Origin: Aridibacter sp965216195
GTDB lineage: Bacteria; Acidobacteriota; Blastocatellia; Pyrinomonadales; Pyrinomonadaceae
Assembly: GCA_965216195.1 (NCBI GenBank)
Contig: OZ244151.1
Coordinates: forward strand, 3,038,001 to 3,102,000
Direction: 5' to 3'
DNA: 64,000 nucleotides
Positions 25,036-32,588 of this stretch are shown one piece after another. The notes beneath the pieces were generated by a model, which saw nothing but the letters and a program-made list of their open reading frames with translations, did not search any database and had not been told where the DNA came from. The translations under genes were made by a program, and so were the position numbers. Every line of letters begins with the position of its first letter. Position 1 is the first letter of the stretch.

Positions 25036-25653
25036 ATGCCAAACACTCACACGTGCATACATCTTCACATTGTTTTTTCTACCAAAAACCGTGTTCCGTT
25101 GATCGCGACTGATTTTGAACGGGATCTACACGGTTACCTTGGGGGAATTGTTAGGACAGGGGGGCGTCTGCCTTGAAGTCGGCGGTATCGCGGATCATGT
25201 TCATCTACTTATAGGCATGAAAGCGACGCAGCGATTAGATTATTTAATGCGGGAACTCAAGGCGAGTTCGTCGAGCTGGGTTAAACGCAATAAGAATCCG
25301 AAGTTCTCCTGGCAACAGGGATATGGAGCATTTTCCGTTAGCCCGGACAGCTTGGGACCGGTTGCAAAATATATTCGAAATCAAAAGCGATACCATATGA
25401 GATTGGGTTTTAAGGATGAATATATTCGGATATTGGAAAGGGCTAAGATCCAGTACGATGAACGTTATTTGTGGTGATTTCGCTCCTAGCGGAGCTTGAT
25501 CAAAATATGGAATGTAACCAGAGGTTCGCGAAACGCTCACCACTGGCTACCGTATCAACACTCCTAACGGAGCTCGATCAAAAATGTGGAACGTAACCAG
25601 AGATTCGCGAAACGCTCATCACTGGCTACCATATTTAGAGCTCCTTGGAGCTC
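24724..25653. repeat. Hairpin repeat array flanking tnpA
   Basis: Two kinds of module recur around the transposase gene. Short hairpins built on GCTCC/GGAGC arms lie at 24724-24737, 24934-24946, 25012-25024, 25482-25495, 25561-25572 and 25638-25653. Longer modules of about 34 bases, starting CCAGAG and ending CACTGGCTACC or a close variant, lie at 24759-24794, 25518-25551 and 25597-25630, with one inverted copy at 24954-24987. The arrangement recalls REP/BIME arrays that accompany REP-associated (RAYT-like) transposases. The transposase lies between the left and right groups. Confidence 0.75.
25036..25477 (+). pseudogene. tnpA: IS200/IS605-type TnpA, frameshifted
   Basis: A Y1/HUH transposase of about 147 residues once the frame is joined. 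The first frame from ATG 25036 reads MPNTHTCIHLHIVFSTKNR and ends at a TGA at 25174. The second frame continues with CLEVGGIADHVHLLIGMK and on to 25477. The HUH motif is HVH, and the catalytic tyrosine is expected in KYIRNQ (a Y-xxx-Q pattern) near the C-terminus. The DNA at the break is a run of six G (25159-25164), and removing one G restores the frame. It may be a dead copy, a sequencing slip, or a slippage-controlled gene. It is flanked by the hairpin repeat array. Confidence 0.75.
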
Positions 25654-25747
25654 AGTTCTTAGCAACTGAGTAACCGAGTAAAATGCGATCGTATCCATAC
25701 TAGCGAATGAGGCAGAGACGCCCACGTTCCATTTGTTGGAGAATTTT

Positions 25748-26587
25748 ATGAAAGAACTAAATGAAGGTTTTGAGTCTTACGATTTGGTCACGCACGAAGA
25801 CCAGATATTTTTGTGTGACGAATTGACAGAAGACGAAGAGAAATTACTTGACGAACTGGGAATTCACGGTACATCCCGACGGAAGTTTCTGGGGCAGGTT
25901 GGAACCGCCGGCTTTGGAATGCTGGCGATGCAGGTTCTTGTGCAGCAGGATACGCTTGCGGCCGAAGGTTTAGTCGAAACGGCAAAGGCAAAATCCACGT
26001 CGCTTGAAAATGCGGTCAAAGTAGACCTAAGAATCAACGGTGTGCGCAGATCACTCGAAGTTGATTCGCGTATGACTTTGCTTGATGCCCTACGCGAAAA
26101 GCTTGGGCTTACAGGTTCAAAAAAAGGCTGCGACCATGGGCAATGCGGTGCGTGCACCGTGCACGTTGACGGTGAAAGACATCTGTCGTGCTTAACTCTC
26201 GCGGCGACCTGCGAAGACAAAGATGTAACAACCATCGAAGGAATCGGCGATGAGAAAAACCTCCATCCGATGCAGGCGGCTTTTGTAAAATACGACGCAT
26301 TTCAATGCGGCTATTGCACACCGGGACAAATTTGCTCAGCAGTCGCACTGCTCGACGAAGCAAAAAATGGCGAGGTTAGCCACGTGACAAAAGACGTTTC
26401 CGCAAAAACAAGACCACTTAAACTATCGGATGACGAAATTCGTGAACGCATGAGCGGAAACCTATGCCGTTGCGGTGCTTATCCAAATATTTTGAAAGCC
26501 GTAAAAGAAGTTCATACCGGAAAAGCTGTTGCGCAAACGTGGAGTTTCGCCGAGCGGCTCGATGATGCAGAAACCCGGACGGAGTAA
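25748..26587 (+). CDS. paoA: PaoA-like 2Fe-2S subunit of periplasmic aldehyde oxidoreductase
   Basis: The small, electron-carrying subunit of a xanthine-oxidase-family molybdenum enzyme (279 residues). A Tat signal SRRKFLG has arginines at 44-45, followed by a hydrophobic stretch, so the folded complex goes to the periplasm. The first cluster motif CDHGQCGAC starts at residue 128, with a fourth cysteine at 148. The second cluster uses CGYC (187-190) and CRCG further on. The 43 residues before the Tat motif are longer than usual and acidic. The ATG at 25748 follows TTGGAG and is preferred to an upstream TTG. The partner subunits follow. Confidence 0.88.
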   Translation: MKELNEGFESYDLVTHEDQIFLCDELTEDEEKLLDELGIHGTSRRKFLGQVGTAGFGMLAMQVLVQQDTLAAEGLVETAKAKSTSLENAVKVDLRINGVRRSLEVDSRMTLLDALREKLGLTGSKKGCDHGQCGACTVHVDGERHLSCLTLAATCEDKDVTTIEGIGDEKNLHPMQAAFVKYDAFQCGYCTPGQICSAVALLDEAKNGEVSHVTKDVSAKTRPLKLSDDEIRERMSGNLCRCGAYPNILKAVKEVHTGKAVAQTWSFAERLDDAETRTE

Positions 26588-26670
26588 GGGTGAAATCTAG
26601 GTTTCCGCGGATTGAACACACTTACTACGTGCGTGTTTCCGCAATTAATTATAATAAAAGGAGAACTTAA

Positions 26671-27657
26671 ATGAGACCGTTTAAGTACGAACGAGCGACA
26701 CGATCACGAGATGCGACCAAAGTAGTTTCGAAAAACGAAAACGCTAAGTTTCTTGCGGGCGGAACAAATCTTGTCGATTTGATGAAGGAAAATGTTGAGC
26801 GCCCGGATGCTTTAGTTGATGTAAATAACCTACGTCTAAAACAAATAAAGTCGACCGGAGATAAAATTTCCATCGGCGCTTTGGCGAAAAACAAAGACAC
26901 CGCGAATCATCCGTTGGTCAAGCAGAATTTTCCGCTTTTAACCCAAGCGATACTGGCAGGAGCATCCGCGCAGATTCGCAATATGGCGACGAATGGCGGG
27001 AACTTAAACCAACGCACGCGCTGCGTTTACTTTTACGATACAGCGACGCCCTGTAACAAACGCGAACCGGGCTCGGGCTGCGGAGCATTGGAAGGTTTGA
27101 ACCGTATGCACGCGATTTTTGGTTGGTCTGATAAGTGCGTTGCTGTGAATCCTTCTGACATGGCAGTTGCATTGGCAGCCCTTGATGCAGACGTCTTGGT
27201 CGAAGATGCAAATGGCAAATCGCGTACGATTTTTATTGGCGAATACCACAGGCTTCCAGGCGATACTCCCGAAAAAGATAACAACCTGAAACACGGGGAA
27301 TTAGTCACCTCGATCGAAATTCCAAAAAATAAATTTGCGAAACACTCCTATTACTTGAAGGTTCGCGATCGCGCGAGTTATGCGTTTGCGCTTGTGTCAG
27401 TCGGAGTCGGGCTGGAAATCGATCGGTCAAACACGATTCGCCATTCAAGAATCGCAATGGGCGGAGTAGCACACAAACCATGGCGCGCGGTGATAGCCGA
27501 AAAGATGCTGATCGGAAAGCGTCCATCGAAAGAGCTTTTTGAGCGCGCAGCAAAAATGGAAATGGAACGCGCCAAACCCCTTGAGCATAATAGGTTTAAG
27601 GTTACTTTGGGTGAGCGTGCGATTGTAAGGGCGTTGAAAATGGCTTGCAGAATATAA
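26671..27657 (+). CDS. paoB: PaoB-like FAD subunit with extra 4Fe-4S insertion
   Basis: The FAD-binding medium subunit of the molybdenum hydroxylase, 328 residues. The FAD loops are AKFLAGGTNLVDLMK (26-40) and the AGASAQIRNMATNGGNL segment (96-112). An insertion then carries cysteines 118, 128, 137 and 156 (TRCVYFYDTATPCNKREPG and on). This insertion is, from memory, the hallmark of E. coli PaoB, where it holds a 4Fe-4S cluster, and it marks the operon as PaoABC type rather than plain xanthine dehydrogenase. A good AAGGAG lies seven bases before the ATG. Confidence 0.88.
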   Translation: MRPFKYERATRSRDATKVVSKNENAKFLAGGTNLVDLMKENVERPDALVDVNNLRLKQIKSTGDKISIGALAKNKDTANHPLVKQNFPLLTQAILAGASAQIRNMATNGGNLNQRTRCVYFYDTATPCNKREPGSGCGALEGLNRMHAIFGWSDKCVAVNPSDMAVALAALDADVLVEDANGKSRTIFIGEYHRLPGDTPEKDNNLKHGELVTSIEIPKNKFAKHSYYLKVRDRASYAFALVSVGVGLEIDRSNTIRHSRIAMGGVAHKPWRAVIAEKMLIGKRPSKELFERAAKMEMERAKPLEHNRFKVTLGERAIVRALKMACRI

Positions 27658-27660
27658 GTT

Positions 27661-28461
27661 GTGAAGTTTTCGAGACATACAATACGAATAATTTCAATTG
27701 CCTCTATGCTTTTCTTTTTTGGGGTATTAGAAGCTTTCGCCTGCACCTGTGACAACTTTGGCGAAACTGTTGCTGAAGCCTATAGAGATTATGAAAACAT
27801 AGCGATATTCAAAGTCGTCGATACTCATAGAAATCCTGAAAAGAAAAAATACGCATGGGCTGATTATGTGACTCATGTGATATTGCGAGTAGAGAAAGTT
27901 TACAAAGGCGATTTTAAAGTTGGTGAAACCTTGGTTTCTCGAAATAGCGATGGAGAAGGATGTGTTGGAGGATACTCCAACGTTGAGAAGGGCAAAAAAT
28001 ACATATTTTACATGGGGCAGAAAAAGGATTTTCAATACGCGAAAATGAGTTACTGTTCGCGGACAGCGAGTTTGACGCGCAGAAGAGCTGATATTCCATT
28101 TTTGGAAAAATTATCCCAAATAAAAGGAAAAACTAGGCTTTCAGGAACAGTTTCTAAAATAGTTAGAGATGTCTTTACGAATAAAATTGCTGATCGAAAG
28201 TATCTGGCAGATTGGAGAATTCGCATCAAGGGAAACGGGCGCGAGTTTGAAGTCGTCACTAATGAAAAAGGAGTTTTCGAGGTCTATGGTTTACCGGTCT
28301 GGAAGTACGAAATAATGCCGTACCCAATTGAAAATCTTAAGATATCGAATAGGTTCAGAAATTTGGGAAATTCTGAAATTTTTGAGGAAGGTGGTCATGC
28401 CGAATTAAATCTTCTTTTTGTGGACGATACCGCTTGTGAGGAAAGCATATTGTTTTGCTAG
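27661..28461 (+). CDS. Exported NTR/TIMP-like protein inside the pao operon
   Basis: A 266-residue exported protein starting at GTG, three bases after paoB. The signal peptide ends at FA, and the mature protein begins C28-T-C30, the Cys-X-Cys start typical of netrin/TIMP-like (NTR) domains. The first 120 residues (EKVYKGDFKVGETLV and on, with a later YCSRTASL) fit that fold. Residues about 150-245 look like a carboxypeptidase-regulatory-like beta domain (RIRIKGNGREFEVVTNEKG). Its position between the FAD and molybdenum subunits suggests a link to the exported enzyme, but no such subunit is known to me. It may also be a late insertion. Confidence 0.65.
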   Translation: MKFSRHTIRIISIASMLFFFGVLEAFACTCDNFGETVAEAYRDYENIAIFKVVDTHRNPEKKKYAWADYVTHVILRVEKVYKGDFKVGETLVSRNSDGEGCVGGYSNVEKGKKYIFYMGQKKDFQYAKMSYCSRTASLTRRRADIPFLEKLSQIKGKTRLSGTVSKIVRDVFTNKIADRKYLADWRIRIKGNGREFEVVTNEKGVFEVYGLPVWKYEIMPYPIENLKISNRFRNLGNSEIFEEGGHAELNLLFVDDTACEESILFC

Positions 28462-28516
28462 GTAACTGCTCTCGGATTTTGTTACTAGTGATGGCAAAGA
28501 GTTTTAGGTAAAAATT

Positions 28517-30688
28517 ATGAGATACATCGGAAAAGAAATGAGTCGTGTGGACGGCGTGGCGAAGGTAACGGGAAAGGCAAGATACGTCGCAGAGTTTCCG
28601 GTTAAGAATCCTGCTTATGGATTTATTGTCACGAGTGAAATCGCCAAAGGGACGATTACATCTATTAACGTTGGGGCGGCTGAGAAGTCGGCTGGCGTTT
28701 TGAAAGTTTACGACCACAATAATGCCTTAAAAACTAAAGCCAAAGGTAATGCTTTTGCGGCGTTTCAATCTCCAACTATTTCATTTAGCAACCAGCCGAT
28801 CGCCCTCATTGTTGCCGAAACTTACGAGCAGGCAAGGTATGCCGCGAGTTTGATTGAGGTTAAATATCAAAGTGAGAAGCCGCAAACCGACATGATTAAA
28901 GCGAACGAGGTCGATGCGAATAAAGTAGCGCAGCGCACTCCAAAAACTCGCGGAAATGTTGAAACAGGGTTAGCGAATTCCGACGTAAGAATTGAAGCCG
29001 AATATACGATCCCGATCGAGCATCACAACCCCATGGAAATGCATGGTGCAATCGCTTTTTGGGAAGGCGATAAGCTGATGATCTTTGATAAATCGCAGGG
29101 CGTTTATGGTGTGCGCGGACACCTCGCTCAGAGTTTTGGAATCCCGCAGGAAAATGTTTCGGTGGTGTCGCTGTTTGTTGGCGGCGCTTTTGGCTCTTCT
29201 TTAAAGCCAAATTATTACCCGTTTATTACGGCAATGGCGGCGAGAGATCTAAAGCGTCCCGTGAAAGTAAACTACACAAGGAGACAGATGTTTTCGGGGC
29301 ACGGGTACCGTCCATTCACGCACCAGAAGATAAAAATGGGAGCGAGGAAAAACGGCAAACTCCAGGCTGTAATCCACAAGTCGATCAGCAACACGGCTTC
29401 GTACGAAAACTTCTCGGAAAATTCCTCGGGCTTTGGACGCACGCTATATAACGTTCCGAATTACGATTCAAAATATAATCTTGTAAAAACCGATTTGCCA
29501 ACGCCCGTTTGGATGCGCGCTCCGGGAGCGGTTTCGGGTGCGTTTGCAATTGAATCTGCGATCGATGAATTGGCGTACAAACTAAAAATTGATCCGCTTG
29601 AAATGCGTCGAATCAACTATGCCGAAACCGACCCTGAAACAGGAAAACCATATTCTAGTAAGGAGTTAATGAAATGTTTTGATGTTGGTGCAAAAGAATT
29701 CGGCTGGAGCAAACGCAAAATGGAGCCGCGTTCGAATAAGAGTGGAAATTGGCTCATAGGTATGGGCTGCGGAATCGGCACGTGGGGAGCATGGCAGGCT
29801 CCTGCGGGTGCAAAAGTTACTTTGCGCGCTGACGGAACGGTTCACATCGGAAGCGCAACCAGCGACATCGGTCCGGGTACGTACACAACTATGACCGTCA
29901 TCGCTGCGGAGTTTTTGGGTGTAACTCCTGACAAAGTTAAATTCGAACTCGGCAAAACAGAGTTTCCAAGAGCCCCTTCGCAAGGTGGTTCGGTAACGAC
30001 CGCTTCGGTCGGTTCGGCAGTTTACGGCGCCGCGATGAACATCAGGAACAAACTTTTCGATTTAGCTCTTAAAGAGCCCGATTCAGAATTCGAGGGTCGC
30101 GTCTCGGACAATGCCAAACTAATTGACGGGTTTATATTTTTAAGCGATAAACCTGCGATGCGTTACTCGATTGCCGAATTATTAAAGAAAAATAATATGA
30201 CCGAGATCGTCGAAACGTATCAGGCGACACCATCAAGAGAGCGTGCGAAATACACAACGATGGGACACGGGATACAGTTTGCCGAGGTTTGGGTTGACGA
30301 AGATTTGGGCACCATAAAGGTTAAAAGACTTCTTGAAGCGACCGCCTGCGGACGTGTGATCAATCCCCTGACTGCACATTCCCAGGAAATGGGCGGAATG
30401 ATTTGGGGAATGGGTATGGCGCTCCATGAAGAAACGCAAATTGATCATCGCTACGGACGTATGATGACAACGAACTTCGCCGATTATCACATCCCCACAA
30501 ACGCAGATGTCGGTTGGGTCAAAACCGAGTTTGTAGAAGAGGAAGACAAGATCGTCAACCCGCTCGGCGTAAAAGGAATGGGCGAGCTTTGTCTTGTTGG
30601 CGCTCCTGCCGCTATCGCAAACGCGATTTTTAATGCCACTGGAAAACGAATTCGTGATCTTCCGATTACACCGGATAAGCTTCTTTAA
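28517..30688 (+). CDS. paoC: PaoC-like molybdenum-cofactor catalytic subunit
   Basis: The large catalytic subunit (723 residues) that binds molybdopterin cytosine dinucleotide and hydroxylates an aldehyde. It lacks its own signal peptide, so it would ride with the Tat-exported small subunit. Seen are KVTGKARYVAEF (15-26), the cofactor loops VGGAFGSSLKPN near residue 235 and QGGSVTTASVGSAVYG near residue 490, and the catalytic glutamate in KGMGELCLVGAPA near residue 695. Length is close to E. coli PaoC. The exact aldehyde substrate is unknown. Confidence 0.9.
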   Translation: MRYIGKEMSRVDGVAKVTGKARYVAEFPVKNPAYGFIVTSEIAKGTITSINVGAAEKSAGVLKVYDHNNALKTKAKGNAFAAFQSPTISFSNQPIALIVAETYEQARYAASLIEVKYQSEKPQTDMIKANEVDANKVAQRTPKTRGNVETGLANSDVRIEAEYTIPIEHHNPMEMHGAIAFWEGDKLMIFDKSQGVYGVRGHLAQSFGIPQENVSVVSLFVGGAFGSSLKPNYYPFITAMAARDLKRPVKVNYTRRQMFSGHGYRPFTHQKIKMGARKNGKLQAVIHKSISNTASYENFSENSSGFGRTLYNVPNYDSKYNLVKTDLPTPVWMRAPGAVSGAFAIESAIDELAYKLKIDPLEMRRINYAETDPETGKPYSSKELMKCFDVGAKEFGWSKRKMEPRSNKSGNWLIGMGCGIGTWGAWQAPAGAKVTLRADGTVHIGSATSDIGPGTYTTMTVIAAEFLGVTPDKVKFELGKTEFPRAPSQGGSVTTASVGSAVYGAAMNIRNKLFDLALKEPDSEFEGRVSDNAKLIDGFIFLSDKPAMRYSIAELLKKNNMTEIVETYQATPSRERAKYTTMGHGIQFAEVWVDEDLGTIKVKRLLEATACGRVINPLTAHSQEMGGMIWGMGMALHEETQIDHRYGRMMTTNFADYHIPTNADVGWVKTEFVEEEDKIVNPLGVKGMGELCLVGAPAAIANAIFNATGKRIRDLPITPDKLL

Positions 30689-30726
30689 GGTAATTGGTAG
30701 TTGGTGATAGGTTGTTGGTTTCAGGG

Positions 30727-30795
30727 GTCCGTAGCCCGACTGTGAAGGAGGGCACCTATATTTCAAGAGCCCTCCCTGACGGTCAGGCTACCGAC
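30727..30795. repeat. Inverted-repeat hairpin element upstream of paoD
   Basis: Two arms of about 23 bases, starting GTAGCCCGACTGTG on the left with its near-complement TGACGGTCAGGCTAC on the right, form a long imperfect hairpin. It fills most of the gap between paoC and the next start and ends nine bases before that ATG. It may affect expression of the accessory gene, or be a dispersed repeat. Confidence 0.55.
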
Positions 30796-30803
30796 ACATT
30801 CGA

Positions 30804-31886
30804 ATGAAAGAACTCCAGGAAATCCTAAAAAAACTCGATTCGCTCCCTCCTGACGAAAACGCCGTTCTCGCAACGGTCGTTGACGTGAAGGGTTCGAGCT
30901 ACCGTTTGCCCGGCGCGAAGATGCTTATCCTCGAAGATGGAAGTTCGTGTGGAACGGTTTCGGGCGGCTGTCTTGAAGCTGACGTACTGGAACGTGCAGA
31001 AACCGTGATCGAATCCGGCGAGGCTCAGATCTACACCTACGATACCCGTACAAACGACGATTCTGTTTTTAGTTTTAACATGGGCTGCAGAGGTGTGATC
31101 CGTATTCTGCTCGAACCGATTCGAAACAATCCGTTCGTTCAATTTATGCGTGTTTGTTTTGAAAAAGAACGCGGATTGTCTGCAACATCAATCGGATCGG
31201 GGGAGGATGGAGCAGTGGGAGATCGCGTTTTCTTTGTCGGAGACGGCGTCGGGCAAAATGAGTTTATTGACGAGCGAATCTGCAATCATGCCGTCCAAGC
31301 TTTAAAAGCGGGGAGTTCGCGGATTGAGGAATATGATTTTGGAGAAGTCTTTTTTGATTATATTGCGCCTCCCGTAAACCTCACGATCTTTGGAGCCGGT
31401 GCAGACGCCGTTCCATTGGCAAAGATCGCGAAGGAATTGGGTTGGTATGTAACGGTTGTTGATCATCGTCCGGCGCTTGCAAACAATGAGCGATTTGAAG
31501 ATCCTGACAAGATCGTTCTCGCGGGACCTGAGGAGATTGGAAAGAAAGTCTATTTAAACTTTGATTCGATTGCGGTTGTAATGACCCACAATTATGATCA
31601 CGATAAGGAGATCATTAGGCATCTCATCAAGCGAAATTTGAAGTATTTAGGCTTGCTTGGTCCAAAAGTCAGAACTGAAAGTATTTTCCGCGAATTTCAC
31701 GAAGAAGGTTTTGAGGTTTCCGAAAGCGAAATCGGCGCGCTTTACGGTCCGGTAGGTTTGGACATCGGTGCGGAATTACCTGAGACCATTGCGCTCGCCA
31801 TCGTTGCGGAAATCCAGAGCATTTTGGCTGGTCGAAATGGTGGTTTCTTGAAGGATCGTAAAGGCTCGATTTATGGACGTGATTAA
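30804..31886 (+). CDS. paoD: XdhC/PaoD-like molybdenum-cofactor insertion factor
   Basis: A 360-residue maturation chaperone of the XdhC/CoxI family. The N-terminal XdhC domain shows ATVVDVKGSSYRLPGAKM (24-41) and SGGCLEADVLERA (near 51-63). The C-terminal Rossmann domain starts LTIFGAGADAVPLAKIA (near 196), with MTHNYDHDKEII near residue 255. These proteins bind the mature molybdenum cofactor and insert it into the large subunit. The position after paoC and before a cofactor cytidylyltransferase matches PaoD. It would use the cytosine dinucleotide form. Confidence 0.88.
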   Translation: MKELQEILKKLDSLPPDENAVLATVVDVKGSSYRLPGAKMLILEDGSSCGTVSGGCLEADVLERAETVIESGEAQIYTYDTRTNDDSVFSFNMGCRGVIRILLEPIRNNPFVQFMRVCFEKERGLSATSIGSGEDGAVGDRVFFVGDGVGQNEFIDERICNHAVQALKAGSSRIEEYDFGEVFFDYIAPPVNLTIFGAGADAVPLAKIAKELGWYVTVVDHRPALANNERFEDPDKIVLAGPEEIGKKVYLNFDSIAVVMTHNYDHDKEIIRHLIKRNLKYLGLLGPKVRTESIFREFHEEGFEVSESEIGALYGPVGLDIGAELPETIALAIVAEIQSILAGRNGGFLKDRKGSIYGRD

Positions 31887-31997
31887 ACAGGGAGAAACGC
31901 GAAAGTAACGGAGGGTGCTGGTTACGATCTCAGTTTTACATTTCGAGTTGACTATGTGCACCCTCGTTTACGCTCGGGTTTCTGCCTCTAACTTAGG

Positions 31998-32588
31998 ATG
32001 AACACTAAAGGTATCGGAATTGTGATCCTCGCCGCCGGTGCCTCGACCCGCTTTGGCTCTCCAAAACAATTAGCTAAATTTGAAGGCAGAACTCTGATCG
32101 AACGGATATGCGACACTGCACTTTCAACGGAATTCGAAACGGTTGTAGTCCTGGGATCAGAGGCTGATGAGGTTCGCAAAGTGATTTCGGTTAAACCCGT
32201 CGAAATTGCTTTCAACGAAGATTGGCAAGAAGGATTGAGCACCTCTATAAAAACGGGCTTGAGAAAGTTGCTGGAGTTAGATGCTGATCTTCCCGCGGTA
32301 ATTTTAACCCTCGCCGATCAGCCGTTTATCACGAATAAAACTTTTCTCAAGCTTGTAAATAAATGGATCGAAACGGGGAAACCAATCGTAGCATCTGCTT
32401 ACTCGGACACTCTCGGGACGCCAGCTTTATTCGCAAGAGATTGTTTTGACTCCTTGCAAGAGCTTTCCGGTGACACTGGTGCGAAGACTTTGATCAATGA
32501 ACGCACACAAAATAACCTTACATACATTTCAGCACCGGAAGCCGAAACTGATATTGATACGCTCGAAGATTTGAGATTTATTCCCTAA
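31998..32588 (+). CDS. mocA: MocA-like molybdenum cofactor cytidylyltransferase
   Basis: A nucleotidyltransferase of 196 residues in the MobA/MocA family. The N-terminal signature VILAAGASTRFGSPKQLAKF (10-29) binds the nucleotide. TLADQPF near residue 112 carries the metal-binding aspartate. In this context it should attach CMP to molybdopterin, giving the cytosine dinucleotide required by the PaoABC-type enzyme encoded upstream. Its 3' end overlaps the convergent protease gene by 11 bases. Confidence 0.85.
   Translation: MNTKGIGIVILAAGASTRFGSPKQLAKFEGRTLIERICDTALSTEFETVVVLGSEADEVRKVISVKPVEIAFNEDWQEGLSTSIKTGLRKLLELDADLPAVILTLADQPFITNKTFLKLVNKWIETGKPIVASAYSDTLGTPALFARDCFDSLQELSGDTGAKTLINERTQNNLTYISAPEAETDIDTLEDLRFIP

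Noticed and set aside
25174..25176. In-frame TGA in tnpA as a possible selenocysteine codon
   Set aside because: The chain resumes in a different frame, and a one-base change in the G run explains it. No Sec element follows.
24724..25653. CRISPR array
   Set aside because: The modules are palindromic, unequally spaced and of two types, with no constant repeat and variable spacer pattern, and no cas gene is near.
30690..30726. Possible attachment site or small gene in the paoC-paoD gap
   Set aside because: Only short near-repeats of the GGTAGTTGG type are seen; they look like dispersed simple repeats.
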